This document shows positions 52,864 through 62,052 of a stretch of 62,052 nt of DNA, piece after piece (position 1 is the first letter of the stretch; each line of letters opens with the position of its first letter). The DNA is from Seminavis robusta (Eukaryota; Bacillariophyta; Bacillariophyceae; Naviculales; Naviculaceae). The translations under genes were made by a program, and so were the position numbers. The notes below the pieces were generated by a model. The model searched no databases. It was not told the DNA's origin and was given only the letters and a program-made list of their open reading frames with translations. The stretch is from contig CAICTM010000520.1 in assembly GCA_903772945.1 (NCBI GenBank), forward strand, positions 1-62,052, read 5' to 3'.

Positions 52864-54435
52864 TGTTTCGTCTGTTTTTCAGCCTTTTTTTGATGGACAA
52901 TTCTTCTGATCTCCTGCAACCTTACGCATTGGGTTGCAGCGTTGCTCCAAGGCAGTCGGATCAGCGATTGTAGGTTTTGATGGAGACTCCAACGCTTTCC
53001 CTGTTTTTGATGTGATCGCTGAAACACCAAAAATCAACAAAACGTGAGAGCATCTTTTTTATGACTGAAGGTCGCCTCGATTTGTGTCGCAAGCTACATT
53101 ATTAGCTTAGGTTTATCTAAAGCCATTATGGTGGCGAAAGATACTTAAATCAAAGATGCCAGAGTCACCGAGCGAGCTCGAAAGAGTCACCCCTCTCACA
53201 TTTTTGACGAACCGAGATCTTGCTTTTCTGCGTCGATCTTTTTAGGAAGGGGCGACCGTCCAGAACAGTTGTACGGCACCCCATATCGCCAATGCACCTA
53301 GCTAAAGCCACCAATGAGTGTTCTATTAGCAGAGGAACGCTCCCAAGGAGGTGGACTGGTGCTTTTACATTCAAGAGCATGTAACGCACGACCTATTGTC
53401 TGTGTGAAGTACGGCATGGCTGCATACGCGTTCGTTTACTCTTAGTGTTTCATTGTCAATTGTGCTCCACCAAGTTTCAATGGCTGTAACCCTTGATAAT
53501 CTAGTTAGGGATACTGTTTTAACATGCTTGCTTCTTGCCTTGGATGCAGGATGGGCAGCATGCAACTGAGTTGTCATCATCACGTCCGATGGGACTGCCG
53601 CCACGGCCCTCCAAGGGCCGCCGTGCCGGTACGGAAGAGTGCCTTCTGCAGTGCCCGCAAGAGCACTTCTCAATACCAGAGCTGTCTCTCTGGCGCGCAT
53701 ACAGGACCAGATGGCCAAGCAACTGTCCATACAAGTCCAAGCTGAAGTCCAGCCAGCCTACTACCTGGCTGGCTGGTAAGGTACGAGCACCATCTACATG
53801 TAGCGTGTTGCTTGCTTCTAGTAGCTAGCTGGCCAGGTCCTGTACAGCAGTCGAGAGGAGTTGAGGATGGATCTTTCCTGGCAGACCGTTTGGAACAAAC
53901 AGCCATCAACCAGCGTTCAAGTGTACTAGTACTTGAGTAAACAATAGCCCTTTGCGCACCGGTTTCAAAGCATTGCAGATCTGTTTCTAGATCTAGAAGT
54001 TCCACTATGCATACATAATAGATCGGCTCATCGTGTCTCGTTCCTCTTTTCGCCACGTTGCCTTGTCCGATGTCGCGTCATTCCCGGACAGCTGTGTCCG
54101 TAATTTTCCTTCTTGCTTCTTATTGGGTTGTCCATCCAAATTGTTTGTTTCTTCAACAACATTAGATTTGTCCGGGAGAAAGAGTTAACGTCGAATAAAA
54201 AGCTTACAAACCGTGTTTCCAAAATCAGCCGAGAACGGGACTCAAGCTGGCTGTATCTTTGGATGCAGCCGGTTCAACTTTGCGCCCAGCCCATTTTGGA
54301 ATCCAATTCAACAAAAACAAGCAAGACGTGGCAAGCAACAAGTGCCTCTGCGAGTCTCGAAACCGATCGGGAAAGCTGTTTGTGTCTTCCATTTCCAGGA
54401 AGCTCATCCAGCAGAACCCTCCGATATCATATTCA
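52864..54435. other. Divergent intergenic region
   Basis: About 1.6 kb between the cysteine-string gene (-) and VDL gene (+). A CCAGCCAG...CTGGCTGG inverted repeat at about 53748-53771. Short frames only; no domain seen. Confidence 0.55.
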
Positions 54436-56056
54436 ATGAAAATGGGATACATTAGCAAGAAGCGAGTAGCCGCATCGGCTTTGCTGCTCACCAGCGTAGC
54501 TCTGCCCGGAAATGCGTTCACTCCAAGCTCAATATCAAGAGCTTCTGTAGCACGCCCCATCTCCCCCATGGAGACTAGTAACCACATAGTGCAACGGCCA
54601 GCTTCGTCTGTACAACTGGAAGCTGCGAAGGGTGGCATCCTAGGCCAAGGCAAGGCCGTCCTGACGGGAGTCTTAGCAGGTGCCTTACTGTCCGCGTCTC
54701 TGGCGTTCTCATCCCCAGCGTTTGCCGAGAATGAGTTGTCCGATAAGTACGGGGGAGGCTTTGATTCCTCATTAGTAGACCAGACCTGTTTGGTGGACAA
54801 ATGTTCAGTGCAAGCTAAGGCGTGCTTGGCAGATGATCCATCGTGCCGGAAAGGTCTAACTTGCACAGCAAAATGTCTGGGAGATAATGCGTGTATCACT
54901 GGCTGCATGGCCCGGTATGGTGACCGCAATCTTGACAATCTGCTGAAATGTACCATTGAAGACAATGAATGCATCAAGATCGCCATCCTGCCAGGAGGAG
55001 CAGACAAGTTCAATGAGGCTCCTCGATCACCAGCCCCCACTATCCCCAACTTCAACACGAAATCGCTCGAAGGTTCCTGGTACAAGGTCGTGGGTTACAA
55101 TCCCAACTACGATTGCTACGCTTGCCAGCGCAACACCTTCTCGCCCGTGGACGGTGATAACATGTTCACTTCCTCGAACAAGCTGCAGATGGACGTGGAG
55201 TTCTCCATGCCTCACCTTCTCCCCGATGGTTCCCCATTACCACCCAAGAACGTCCGCGAGACCATCCAGATGAACGAGGCGGATGGTGAAATGTTGGGAT
55301 CCATGTCGATTGGCATGAATGCCTACAGCACACACGAAACCATGGTCTTCGACAAGAACCCCAACCCCATCGACAACTTTGTGTCCAAGAAAGGAGTTGG
55401 CTACTCCAGAACGGCGCACTCGGAAGGTGAAATGTTTGGACTCAGTAAGTGCTACTAGGTTTGCTGCTGCTTGGTTTTGGCTTGTTCCTTCTTCAGTCAA
55501 TTGTGCCCTAACATTCGATTGTTGTCCTTCTTTGTGTCCAGAATTCTGGGAGAACTGGTATGTGATTGGAGAGAATGACCCTAGTGAACCCGAGTTTAAG
55601 TTCGTCTACTACAACGGCAAGACCCGTCAGAACACCTACGAGGGTGCTTTCATCTACAGCCGTTCTCGTGAACTGGATCCTGTGTCCATGAAGAAGGTCT
55701 ACAAGATCGCCAAGGACGCTGGAATGAACCCCGATAACTTTTGCAGCATCCGTAATGGTTGCTTCAAGGACGAGGATAATGCGGCCGGTCGTGCCCCCAC
55801 CGACCCATTCCGTGGATTCTTGGCCAGTACCAAGGTATCGGAGTTGTTGGGAGTTGAGCCTGTTGCTGCCCGAGATACTGTCATGAGGGGAGCACCGACA
55901 GCAGAGGTCCTAAACCCTGACAAGACCCAGGAAAAGCGAGCTTGGTACTATGAAGTGGGTGACTACCTTGAAAACCCGCATCGTCACTTCCAAGCCATGG
56001 ACAACCTTCGTGTCAAGATGGTTTGGCCAGAAGAAGTGACGGCCGAGAAGAACTAG
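54436..56056 (+). CDS. Violaxanthin de-epoxidase-like protein (VDL2-like)
   Basis: Exons 54436-55444 and 55542-56056, phase 1, 507 residues. A tripartite targeting region: ER signal ending PGNAF|TPSS, a transit stretch, then a thylakoid-lumen signal (AGALLSASLAFSSPAFA|EN, about 81-98). The mature protein has the VDE Cys-rich domain (10 Cys between 118 and 179), the lipocalin barrel starting LEGSWYKVVGYNPNYDCYACQRNTF with the catalytic-type Asp226, and FWENWYVIGEN after the intron. The Glu-rich C-terminal helix of true VDEs is missing; the tail ends WPEEVTAEKN, as expected for VDL proteins. VDL1 and VDL2 isomerise epoxides to allenes in neoxanthin/fucoxanthin synthesis instead of de-epoxidising. 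VDL2 is suggested by the ZEP neighbour. Confidence 0.9.
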
Positions 56057-57940
56057 AGCGGCATGTATTGGTTGTGTCGCCCTGTCGACGGTGGAAAGAC
56101 TAGGTCACGTGTGGACCAGCGTTTGGTCAAACCCATGCTACGAGTAAATCGCTTTGTACACAAGCAGTATATATAGACAGCTTTTATGCATACTTGACAG
56201 GAAACGCAATAGTTAATCACACCGATAGAGAAGGCTCAAAAGGTGCGGAGTGACTTCGAGCTGGGATGCCCAGCACTGCGGTAACGTCGAATTTGGTGGG
56301 CACTGTCGTGCTGTGCCCACCTGTCTTGCCGTGGATAGCAGAAACGATTCACGAGCAATCTCTTTGGCAAGTTAGAGCATTGACAGGCAAAAGAACATCT
56401 GGTTTGGGCCTTTCCTCCTTGTCCTCTTTCCTATCCGCTGGTTTGTTGTTGACATCATTAATTTCATTCAAAACGCTGCACCGAATTCCTTTTGAAGCAC
56501 CAATGGATACAAAGCGACAAGACTGACAAAAAGAAGCCTGGTTTGACTGGCTGCCAATGGTTGGCAGAGGGCAACTGCACCCACCATGGGTTGGCAGAGG
56601 GCGACTGAAATGCTTGTCAATGATAGTGTAGGGGCTTGTTTCGAAATACTTGCCTCTCCACCAGTGCCGCCGAGAGAGTCAATCACTGATTGTAGAGATC
56701 CATTGAAAGGCACCGACTTAATGAACTCCTTCTTCAAAAAGAAATTGTCGATGACAGAAATGAAATCACAGACCCTCAAAACATCCTCATCATAGACTTC
56801 TGACAGCTTTGGGAGCTGCAAGAAGGTTGCTTGGGTCACTCCCTTGCGTCCACTCTATTCTATTGCTATGGTACTGGGCATTTGTCTTGGAGCTGGTCGG
56901 TGTGAGGCCTGGTGTTGGTCTAGTTGTGGTGCCTGGATATCCACCATGGCTGGGACCTGGCGTTGAGCCTGGTGTAGGTACCAGGTACCGGTGCGGGACA
57001 ACAGCACCCCTGGGCCTCCAGCACCCCTGGAGATGGTATGGGTGGTTCCCCATGCAGGGGGGGGGTACACACACAGCGTGAGCGGCTAAGCCGTGAACAC
57101 CGTTCACTCGACACTAGTAGGTCTACAAGAATTAATAGTCTTGGGGACTACAGCATTAGTCTCTACTGAAAGCAGTGCTGCTTGAGATCCAAACTCAGGA
57201 AGGATCAAAGTTTGAGTTTCGGGAGGTGCTTCATCAGTGGCAAGCAGCAGGGGAGTCCCTGGCCATTAGGGACTAAAAAAGCTAGGCACTGGAATTTCAA
57301 TAGGTTCTAGGTTGCAACCTTGGGTGGCTCCCGGCTCCAACCGGGGCCCCAATACCTCTACTCGGGCTGGTAGGAGGAGGAGGCTGGGGCCTCAGTTTGG
57401 TCATCTAGTTTGCGGTGGGAGAGTAGATTTCCAAGGTTGGGTGGCCTGCTGTAGGCAACAATCCTGGTGGAAGGCAAATTGTGGGACCAAGATTGGGGCG
57501 TGGAGATCGACGATGGGTTAGGTCCTTGTGAAGGTCTGGCCTTTGGTCGATCACGGGGGAGGGTTGGTCCGAGCATTGGTCCTCGAGTTGGTTCCCGCAT
57601 TGGTCCTGGAATCCATCCAGGTTTCCAGGCCTGGTGTTGGCCCTTGGATGGGATCAAGGGGTAACGGTAGGCCTTGGAGTTGGTCAATAGAATCGTCCTG
57701 GAGATGGACCTGGAGTTGGGCAAGGGTACTGGTACCAGCTGGCCCTCGGGTTTGTTTGGAGATATTTATAGTTTTTGAAATGATCAATCTTTCATCAGTT
57801 GAGGTTTAAATCTTCAAGTCGTGCGAAGAGTATGGTAAAGTCAGACGTGGATCTGTGTTTCCAAACCTGCTTTTTGGAGATGTGGTAAACCCAAGCCACC
57901 TGGCGTAATAGTATTCAACAACATCAGAAGAACAAAGACA
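56057..57940. other. Intergenic region with minisatellite
   Basis: About 1.9 kb without genes. The part from 56880 is a degenerate GC-rich repeat, listed next; a 9-base G run lies at 57057-57065. Confidence 0.6.
56880..57735. repeat. Degenerate GGTCCTGG/GGTTGG minisatellite
   Basis: Irregular 6-18-base units of GGTCCTGG, GGTTGGTCC, GGTGTTGG and CCAGG type over about 850 bases, reading as repeating Gly-Pro-like peptides in several frames of both strands. It is broken by a TACCGGTACC word at 56980. No start, splice sites or homology support a gene. Confidence 0.6.
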
Positions 57941-59413
57941 ATGGACCATTCCAGGATAACAGTGGACCTCCGCCGACCGCTGGGCAAAGGCCAAGGCGAA
58001 AGAACGACGGTAGGAGGCGAAAGGCAACGTCGTTTGGCGCAACTCGGCTACGTCCCAATCTCATCGGAGAGAAAGGCTCGGTTTGCCGTCGTAGGCGACG
58101 TTCACGGCCAGTTCTCGCTCCTGGCGCGGAAATTGGAAGCCATATGCGAAAAGAACGACTTTTCCCTTGATTTCGTCCTGCAGGTAGGAGACCTCGAATG
58201 TCATCGCAATGACGACGACTTGAGATCCATGGCAGCACCCGCAAAGAAGAGGACGCTGGGGGACTTTTGGAAAGCGTGCCAAGATGACGATTTCTACATG
58301 AGACACCCAATGTACTTTATTGGGGGTAATCATGAATGTTATGGGTGGTTGGATAACGAAAGTCATTTCGCGGCAGATGGCACGAACTTGATGAAGGGGT
58401 TCCTGGAGGTTGCTCCCAATGTGTTTTATCTCGGGAGAGCCGGTTATCTGCCAATTCGGTTCTTCGAAAAGCCAGCCAAGGAAGCCACAGAAGATACGGA
58501 TGAGCATCCTCTCGATGTTGACGGAATTCTCAATTTGGGTTTTCTTTCTGGTATCCACCGCCCGGCGGACTACTATCACAGACGGCCCGCCATGACTGAA
58601 AACAATCTCGCAAATGAGAGCAACAAACGATGGATCGGGTTCAACGTCTACGATACACAGCTGTTGCTAGAAGATGAAAACGACGATGGGATTGACCATG
58701 CAAGGGAGAGCTGCCTGGAGGAGCGGGAGAACGAACCCCCCACATCCCGCAAAGAGATGCGTCGGCGGTTGGTGGCTGTCCTGGCGAGGCTCTTGGGTGT
58801 GAATCTAAGAGACGACCAGCACCTCGACAGCGATGTCCTGCTTTCTTCAGCCGATGTAGAATACCTGACAAGATTTTTGATCGCTCCTGCCGCCAGCGCC
58901 GAGGAAACTGCAGAGAACCGACGCACCGCGGCCCAGAGTCTCCCTCGTTCTCTTGATGCCATTTCTCGTGTCCTGATGAAGGGCCGCTCGGTGGCAGATG
59001 TCACGAACATGATGGAGAACAGATTGAAGAGAAAGCGCGCCTGTGACATTCTCTTGACGCACGATTGGCCTGCTGGAATCGTTGATGAACGAGAAATCAA
59101 AGTTGTTGGGAAGAGATCTCGCCCCGCTGGAAACGAGGTTTGCAGGGAAGTGACAGACGGGCTGAAACCAAAGGTTCATTGTTGTGGCCACATGCATCGC
59201 GGTTTCCGTCGTGAGATAAAGCACAAGACACCCAGCGGGAAACCATCCAAAAAGACGACGGATTTGTGCTGTTTAGGGAAGGTTGGTCTTTCAGGGTCTG
59301 CGGCTTTTGCAGTCTTTGAATTGGACTTAGAATCGGGAGAGTTGATCGAACTCGGACAAGACGCACAACTTTACAACTTGCAACCATTTGACGAAGACGA
59401 GGACGATGACTGA
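57941..59413 (+). CDS. DBR1-like calcineurin-fold metallophosphoesterase
   Basis: Intronless, 490 residues. Full metal-binding set: GDVH (D53, H55), GDLE (D84), GNHE (N130, H131), THDWP (H374) and GHMH (H417, H419). The blocks around them resemble lariat debranching enzyme: RNDDDLRSMAAPAKK, YFIGGNHECYGWL, APNVFYLGRAGY, LGFLSGIHRPADYY, LLTHDWPAGI. DBR1 itself has Cys in place of the first Asp (CxH), whereas this protein has the standard Asp, and it carries a 100-residue helical insert (RKEMRRRLVAVLARLLG...). It may be a paralog acting on other phosphodiesters, possibly acquired from bacteria. The acidic tail is DEDEDDD. Confidence 0.82.
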   Translation: MDHSRITVDLRRPLGKGQGERTTVGGERQRRLAQLGYVPISSERKARFAVVGDVHGQFSLLARKLEAICEKNDFSLDFVLQVGDLECHRNDDDLRSMAAPAKKRTLGDFWKACQDDDFYMRHPMYFIGGNHECYGWLDNESHFAADGTNLMKGFLEVAPNVFYLGRAGYLPIRFFEKPAKEATEDTDEHPLDVDGILNLGFLSGIHRPADYYHRRPAMTENNLANESNKRWIGFNVYDTQLLLEDENDDGIDHARESCLEERENEPPTSRKEMRRRLVAVLARLLGVNLRDDQHLDSDVLLSSADVEYLTRFLIAPAASAEETAENRRTAAQSLPRSLDAISRVLMKGRSVADVTNMMENRLKRKRACDILLTHDWPAGIVDEREIKVVGKRSRPAGNEVCREVTDGLKPKVHCCGHMHRGFRREIKHKTPSGKPSKKTTDLCCLGKVGLSGSAAFAVFELDLESGELIELGQDAQLYNLQPFDEDEDDD

Positions 59414-59487
59414 TGGACTCTTTTAACTCTTTTTTATTAAACTTGCCTTTTGTGTTTCCTGAGTTTGCTTCCTCTCCTCGCTCCTCG

Positions 59488-60453
59488 CTAGTTGGCTGTA
59501 TTCTCTTGTACCAGCTTGGCGCTTGAGGGCGGCAAATCTTTCACGTTTAGGTCATCCAGCCAACCCAGCGCAATGATCAATTCCAGGAAGACGTCGTCAC
59601 ACTTGCCTTGAGCAAAGAAATCATGAGTGCTTTCTGGACTATAATCAATGCCCAACTCTTCTCCCACCGGTTCTTGGTTCACAATCACCCTAACGGTTGA
59701 CTGTGGGACACTATAACACAAGCTGTTTGCTGGTGACACAACAAGCGAGGTGCCGGCCACAATCAGCAAATCCAGATTGGGTAGATCTTCTTGGACTCGT
59801 TCAAAGAATTGTGAGGGTAAGCTCCTTCCAAACAGAACCGTTGTCGGTTTCACAAGGGGCTTCTTGCAGTTGCCGCAGAGAATGGGAGTAGATTCTTTGG
59901 GTCCAGACTCTGGGTTGTAAATATCTTTGATGTTGGTCTCCACAGCCTCGCAAAACTTGACAAAATCCATTTTAGTGCCGCAACCTTCGCAGGATGCACT
60001 CGAGATGGAACCATGCACATTCACAATTTTCTCGGTTGGAATCTTCTTGCATTGATGATCTAACCCGTCAATGTTTTGTGTAAAAATCCGCGTGAGTTTG
60101 TTCGTCTTGACATGAAGCAGTTCAAAGAATCTGTGTGCAATTGTCGCCTTCCACTGATGATTTTTTGTTCCCAAAATGAACGGGCGTCGGACCTCCATGT
60201 AAGGGAAAGAATTTTGTTCAAACATTTCCCAGGTAACCACTGCCATGGGTTCGTGCTTCATGGCATTGCGCTGGGCCGGTGTGGCAGTGATCAAGTCGGG
60301 ACAAAGAGTATCGTACATGCCACCAGGGGATCGAAAGTCCGGGATGCCTGAAGCCACAGATACTCCAGCTCCCGTCAGCACAGCAATTGACTTGCATTCA
60401 GGGCTCAAAATCAGCTTGGCCAAGCCAGCGATGTCAACAGGAGCTACTCTCAT
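59488..60453 (-). CDS. Sirtuin, NAD-dependent protein deacetylase (SIRT1-3-like)
   Basis: Intronless as read, 321 residues from M at 60453. Sir2 motifs: GAGVSVASGIPDFRS (28-42), TQNIDGLD (125-132), catalytic H147 in VNVHGS, the zinc site C155/C158 and C193/C196, GTSL (234-237) and the NQEP loop (about 260). Human SIRT2 and yeast Hst2 are the nearest class (FxR...FxxL...TQNID). FGRSLP replaces the usual FGE.LP. The frame runs 27 bases further to a non-ATG codon, and an acceptor-like CAG precedes the Met, so a short upstream exon is possible. Cytosolic or nuclear. Confidence 0.92.
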   Translation of the reverse strand: MRVAPVDIAGLAKLILSPECKSIAVLTGAGVSVASGIPDFRSPGGMYDTLCPDLITATPAQRNAMKHEPMAVVTWEMFEQNSFPYMEVRRPFILGTKNHQWKATIAHRFFELLHVKTNKLTRIFTQNIDGLDHQCKKIPTEKIVNVHGSISSASCEGCGTKMDFVKFCEAVETNIKDIYNPESGPKESTPILCGNCKKPLVKPTTVLFGRSLPSQFFERVQEDLPNLDLLIVAGTSLVVSPANSLCYSVPQSTVRVIVNQEPVGEELGIDYSPESTHDFFAQGKCDDVFLELIIALGWLDDLNVKDLPPSSAKLVQENTAN

Positions 60454-61159
60454 TGCGCCTGAGTCTTCAAGAGAGGTCAAAGAAAAAGAAAAACAAATTT
60501 AAAATACTATAAGTGGGTATTTCGAGAGACAAAAATAAGATCGCGACATCGCGACGTGCTTCAGTCGTGCTTTTGCCGGCTTTTAAAAGCCGGAAGTAGT
60601 AACACACACAACACTATAGCAACCTCTTTATCAACACCATCAGCCTTTTTCGGCTTATCAGGCGTGGAAGCTACTACGATAGATAGAAGAACAAGCAAGC
60701 GATCGGTCGTTCGACAAGCACAAGAAGAGGAAGACCGGTAGCAGCGCCGTTCGTTCGCGAAGAAGAGCTACCGTTCGTTCGTTCGTTCGTTCGACGCCAT
60801 TGTCGAAGCTACCTTTCGGCCGTTCGAAGCAACTACCGTTCGACGCCCATTGTCGTTCGTTTGTCGTGATCGAGAAGAGAGAAGAAGAAGAGATAAGAAG
60901 AAGACCGATCGTTGCGAGCGACAAGAAGAAGAAGAAGGAGTCGTTCGTTCATTCGAAGCAGCGCCATTGTCGCCGATTCGAAGCTACCGATTCGGAGCTA
61001 CCGTTCGAACACGACGAGAAGAAGAAGAGACCCTCATTGCCAACGATTGGCAGAGGAACAAGAGAAGAAGAGAAGAAAGACCTCCAAGCGGCATAGCAAC
61101 AGAAGACCTCTCAAGAAGAAGGGGCTCTCTCAAGTGGAGCGAGAGATAGAGACTTCCAA
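60454..61159. other. Non-coding region with short tandem repeats
   Basis: Dominated by GTTC, GAAGAA and GCTACCGTTCGA words. Open frames on both strands come from these repeats and carry no domain. Confidence 0.6.
60745..61030. repeat. (GTTC)n and CGACGCCATTGTCGAAGC-type repeat
   Basis: A pure (GTTC)n run at 60772-60794 is followed by three diverged copies of a segment like TTCGACGCCATTGTCGAAGC (60790, 60838 and 60960), mixed with AAGAAG runs. Confidence 0.65.
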
Positions 61160-61199
61160 GTGGGAAGCAGAGGTTTGGACTTGGAATATTGATCCCTGG

Positions 61200-61815
61200 G
61201 AAAGGCCCGAAAACCTGGGTCAGCCTCTCTGCGGTGTCGGTATCAAGTGCTCCTGGCAAAGTGACTTTGGATTCGTAACATAAGCCAGAGGGGAACCGCA
61301 AACGCCTCGCTGACATTCAGAACATTGTCAATAGACTCCAGAACTCGTCGGACATCTTCGACCTTCAAGAGTTGGGAAGGATCCGCAACATCAATCTCTT
61401 CTCGTTCGGACTCGTATAAAGCCCAAACTCTATTCAATCTCGCAAACTGGCTTGGTTGGGAGTGAACTCACGCTGGATTCGTGTCATGTGAAACTTGTAA
61501 ACCGTAGTTGTCTGAGTCTGCTTCTCAAAGAACAAATCCCAGCTGTCGTCTACGGTTGGGAACTTCTCTGGGTGAACTGCTGCGGCAGCTTCGCAGTGGC
61601 TGCAGCCGCAATTGCTGGATTGGAATGGTACAACCTGGTTTCCCCACGTTCTCGCAGATGCTCTTTATATCAGCATCGGTAAAGGTATCGAGTGAGACGA
61701 AGGCATCCAATCCTTGATCATTCAATGCTGTCCTCGTGGCTAATTCGGCAATACCGATGGTATTCTGTAGATAGTTGTTCATGGCTGCAAGATTGCCTGC
61801 CATATTCGCCTCCAA
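61200..61815 (-). pseudogene. Frameshifted remnant, probably diatom retroelement ORF
   Basis: Reading leftwards from ATG 61815, the protein begins MEANMAGNLAAMNNYLQN and continues to about 61625, then moves frame to SSNCGCSHCE...FEKQTQTTVYKFHMTRIQREF (to about 61440), then to NRVWALYESEREE...VRRVLESIDNVLN (to about 61320), and again downstream. At least two, probably three, frame shifts break one otherwise protein-like sequence. N-terminal text of this type is, from memory, a recurrent hypothetical protein in diatom genomes found beside reverse-transcriptase genes. No RT or integrase is seen here. Confidence 0.6.
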
Positions 61816-62052
61816 TTACTTCTTCTCTTGCGGTATCACTTGGATGAGCAACAGTTGTTGGGTCTTCTTCTCTGTCCTATTCCAACAGCAAACTGTACAC
61901 ACCCAGACAATTAAGGCTGTATTCCACGGAATGAGCTCTGCAAACCCAGTCTGTGGCAGTTCTAGGCCAAAACTCTTGGATAGGCGTCCCCCCTCCTTTG
62001 GCTCAATCGATTTCTTTGGTGACAATGAGGCAGGAATTGATCCAGACTGGAT
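61816..62052 (-). CDS. Possible partial coding fragment at the window edge
   Basis: A minus-strand frame enters from the right edge and stops at 61816, just upstream of the retroelement remnant. It reads MSPKKSIEPKEGGRLSKSF then hydrophobic and polar text, without a recognised domain. It may be an earlier part of the same element or unrelated. Confidence 0.25.
   Translation of the reverse strand: MQSGSIPASLSPKKSIEPKEGGRLSKSFGLELPQTGFAELIPWNTALIVWVCTVCCWNRTEKKTQQLLLIQVIPQEKK

Noticed and set aside
57312..57809. Gly/Pro/Trp-rich frames
   Set aside because: Produced by the minisatellite in several frames; no start, splice or homology.
60800..61283. Arg/Glu-rich plus-strand frames
   Set aside because: Produced by GTTC and GAAGAA repeats and overlapping the retroelement remnant.
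1..62052. tRNA, rRNA, snRNA genes and CRISPR arrays
   Set aside because: I found no cloverleaf with A/B boxes, no rRNA-like block and no spaced direct repeats; a covariance-model scan would be decisive.

Overview
This window is nuclear DNA from a eukaryotic alga, almost certainly a diatom and probably a raphid pennate. Genes are monocistronic on both strands, with short GT-AG introns of about 80-145 bases. Many predicted proteins start with an ER signal peptide followed by a plastid-type presequence, with the Phe after the cleavage point typical of diatoms (for example NAF|APQ). Two genes belong to the diatom xanthophyll and fucoxanthin pathway. TACCGG and CTAGCTAG low-complexity sequence fills many intergenic gaps. 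I did not determine the species. I found no bacterial operon, rRNA, tRNA or CRISPR.

Layout. 0-10.5 kb: plant-FRO-like ferric reductase (-), a hypothetical protein (+), a membrane RING-H2 ubiquitin ligase (-) and a single-pass membrane protein (+). 10.5-12.6 kb: non-coding. 12.6-25.6 kb: plastid-targeted Mpv17/PMP22 protein, NSF-D1-like AAA ATPase with a secretory or plastid presequence (-), a fusion of an LRR-like domain with hemolysin III/PAQR, a zinc-less U1-C-like protein with a WW domain (-), a divergent mitochondrial carrier, a secreted or plastid unknown and a nuclear low-complexity protein. 25.6-37.9 kb: organellar DEAD-box helicase (-), class 3 lipase (-), glutathione S-transferase with a 6-base microexon, class II glutamine amidotransferase (-), UPF3-like protein (-) and RUS/DUF647 protein. 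39-46.3 kb: DUF2237 protein (-), a protein with lipidation signals at both ends, ribosomal protein uL23 (-), two tandem plastid-targeted paralogs and an acidic nuclear protein (-). 46.7-56 kb: zeaxanthin epoxidase and violaxanthin de-epoxidase-like genes on the same strand, with a TTC4/Cns1 co-chaperone and a cysteine-string protein between them on the other strand. 57.9-60.5 kb: DBR1-like metallophosphoesterase and a sirtuin (-). The last 1.5 kb holds short tandem repeats and a frameshifted, probably retroelement-derived pseudogene.

Functional themes. The ZEP/VDL neighbourhood links light-harvesting and photoprotective carotenoid steps; clustering of ZEP and VDE-like genes is known in pennate diatoms. 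Several genes act in RNA metabolism: U1-C, UPF3, DEAD helicase, debranching-like esterase. Upstream regions of several organelle-targeted genes carry TGACGT(CA) elements, the core of the CO2/cAMP-responsive elements described in diatoms. The most unusual items are the U1-C-like protein that has lost all four zinc ligands and gained a WW domain, the LRR-PAQR fusion, the NSF-like organelle ATPase, the microexon and the intron-polymorphic paralog pair. All gene models are built by eye from reading frame, splice consensus and family similarity.
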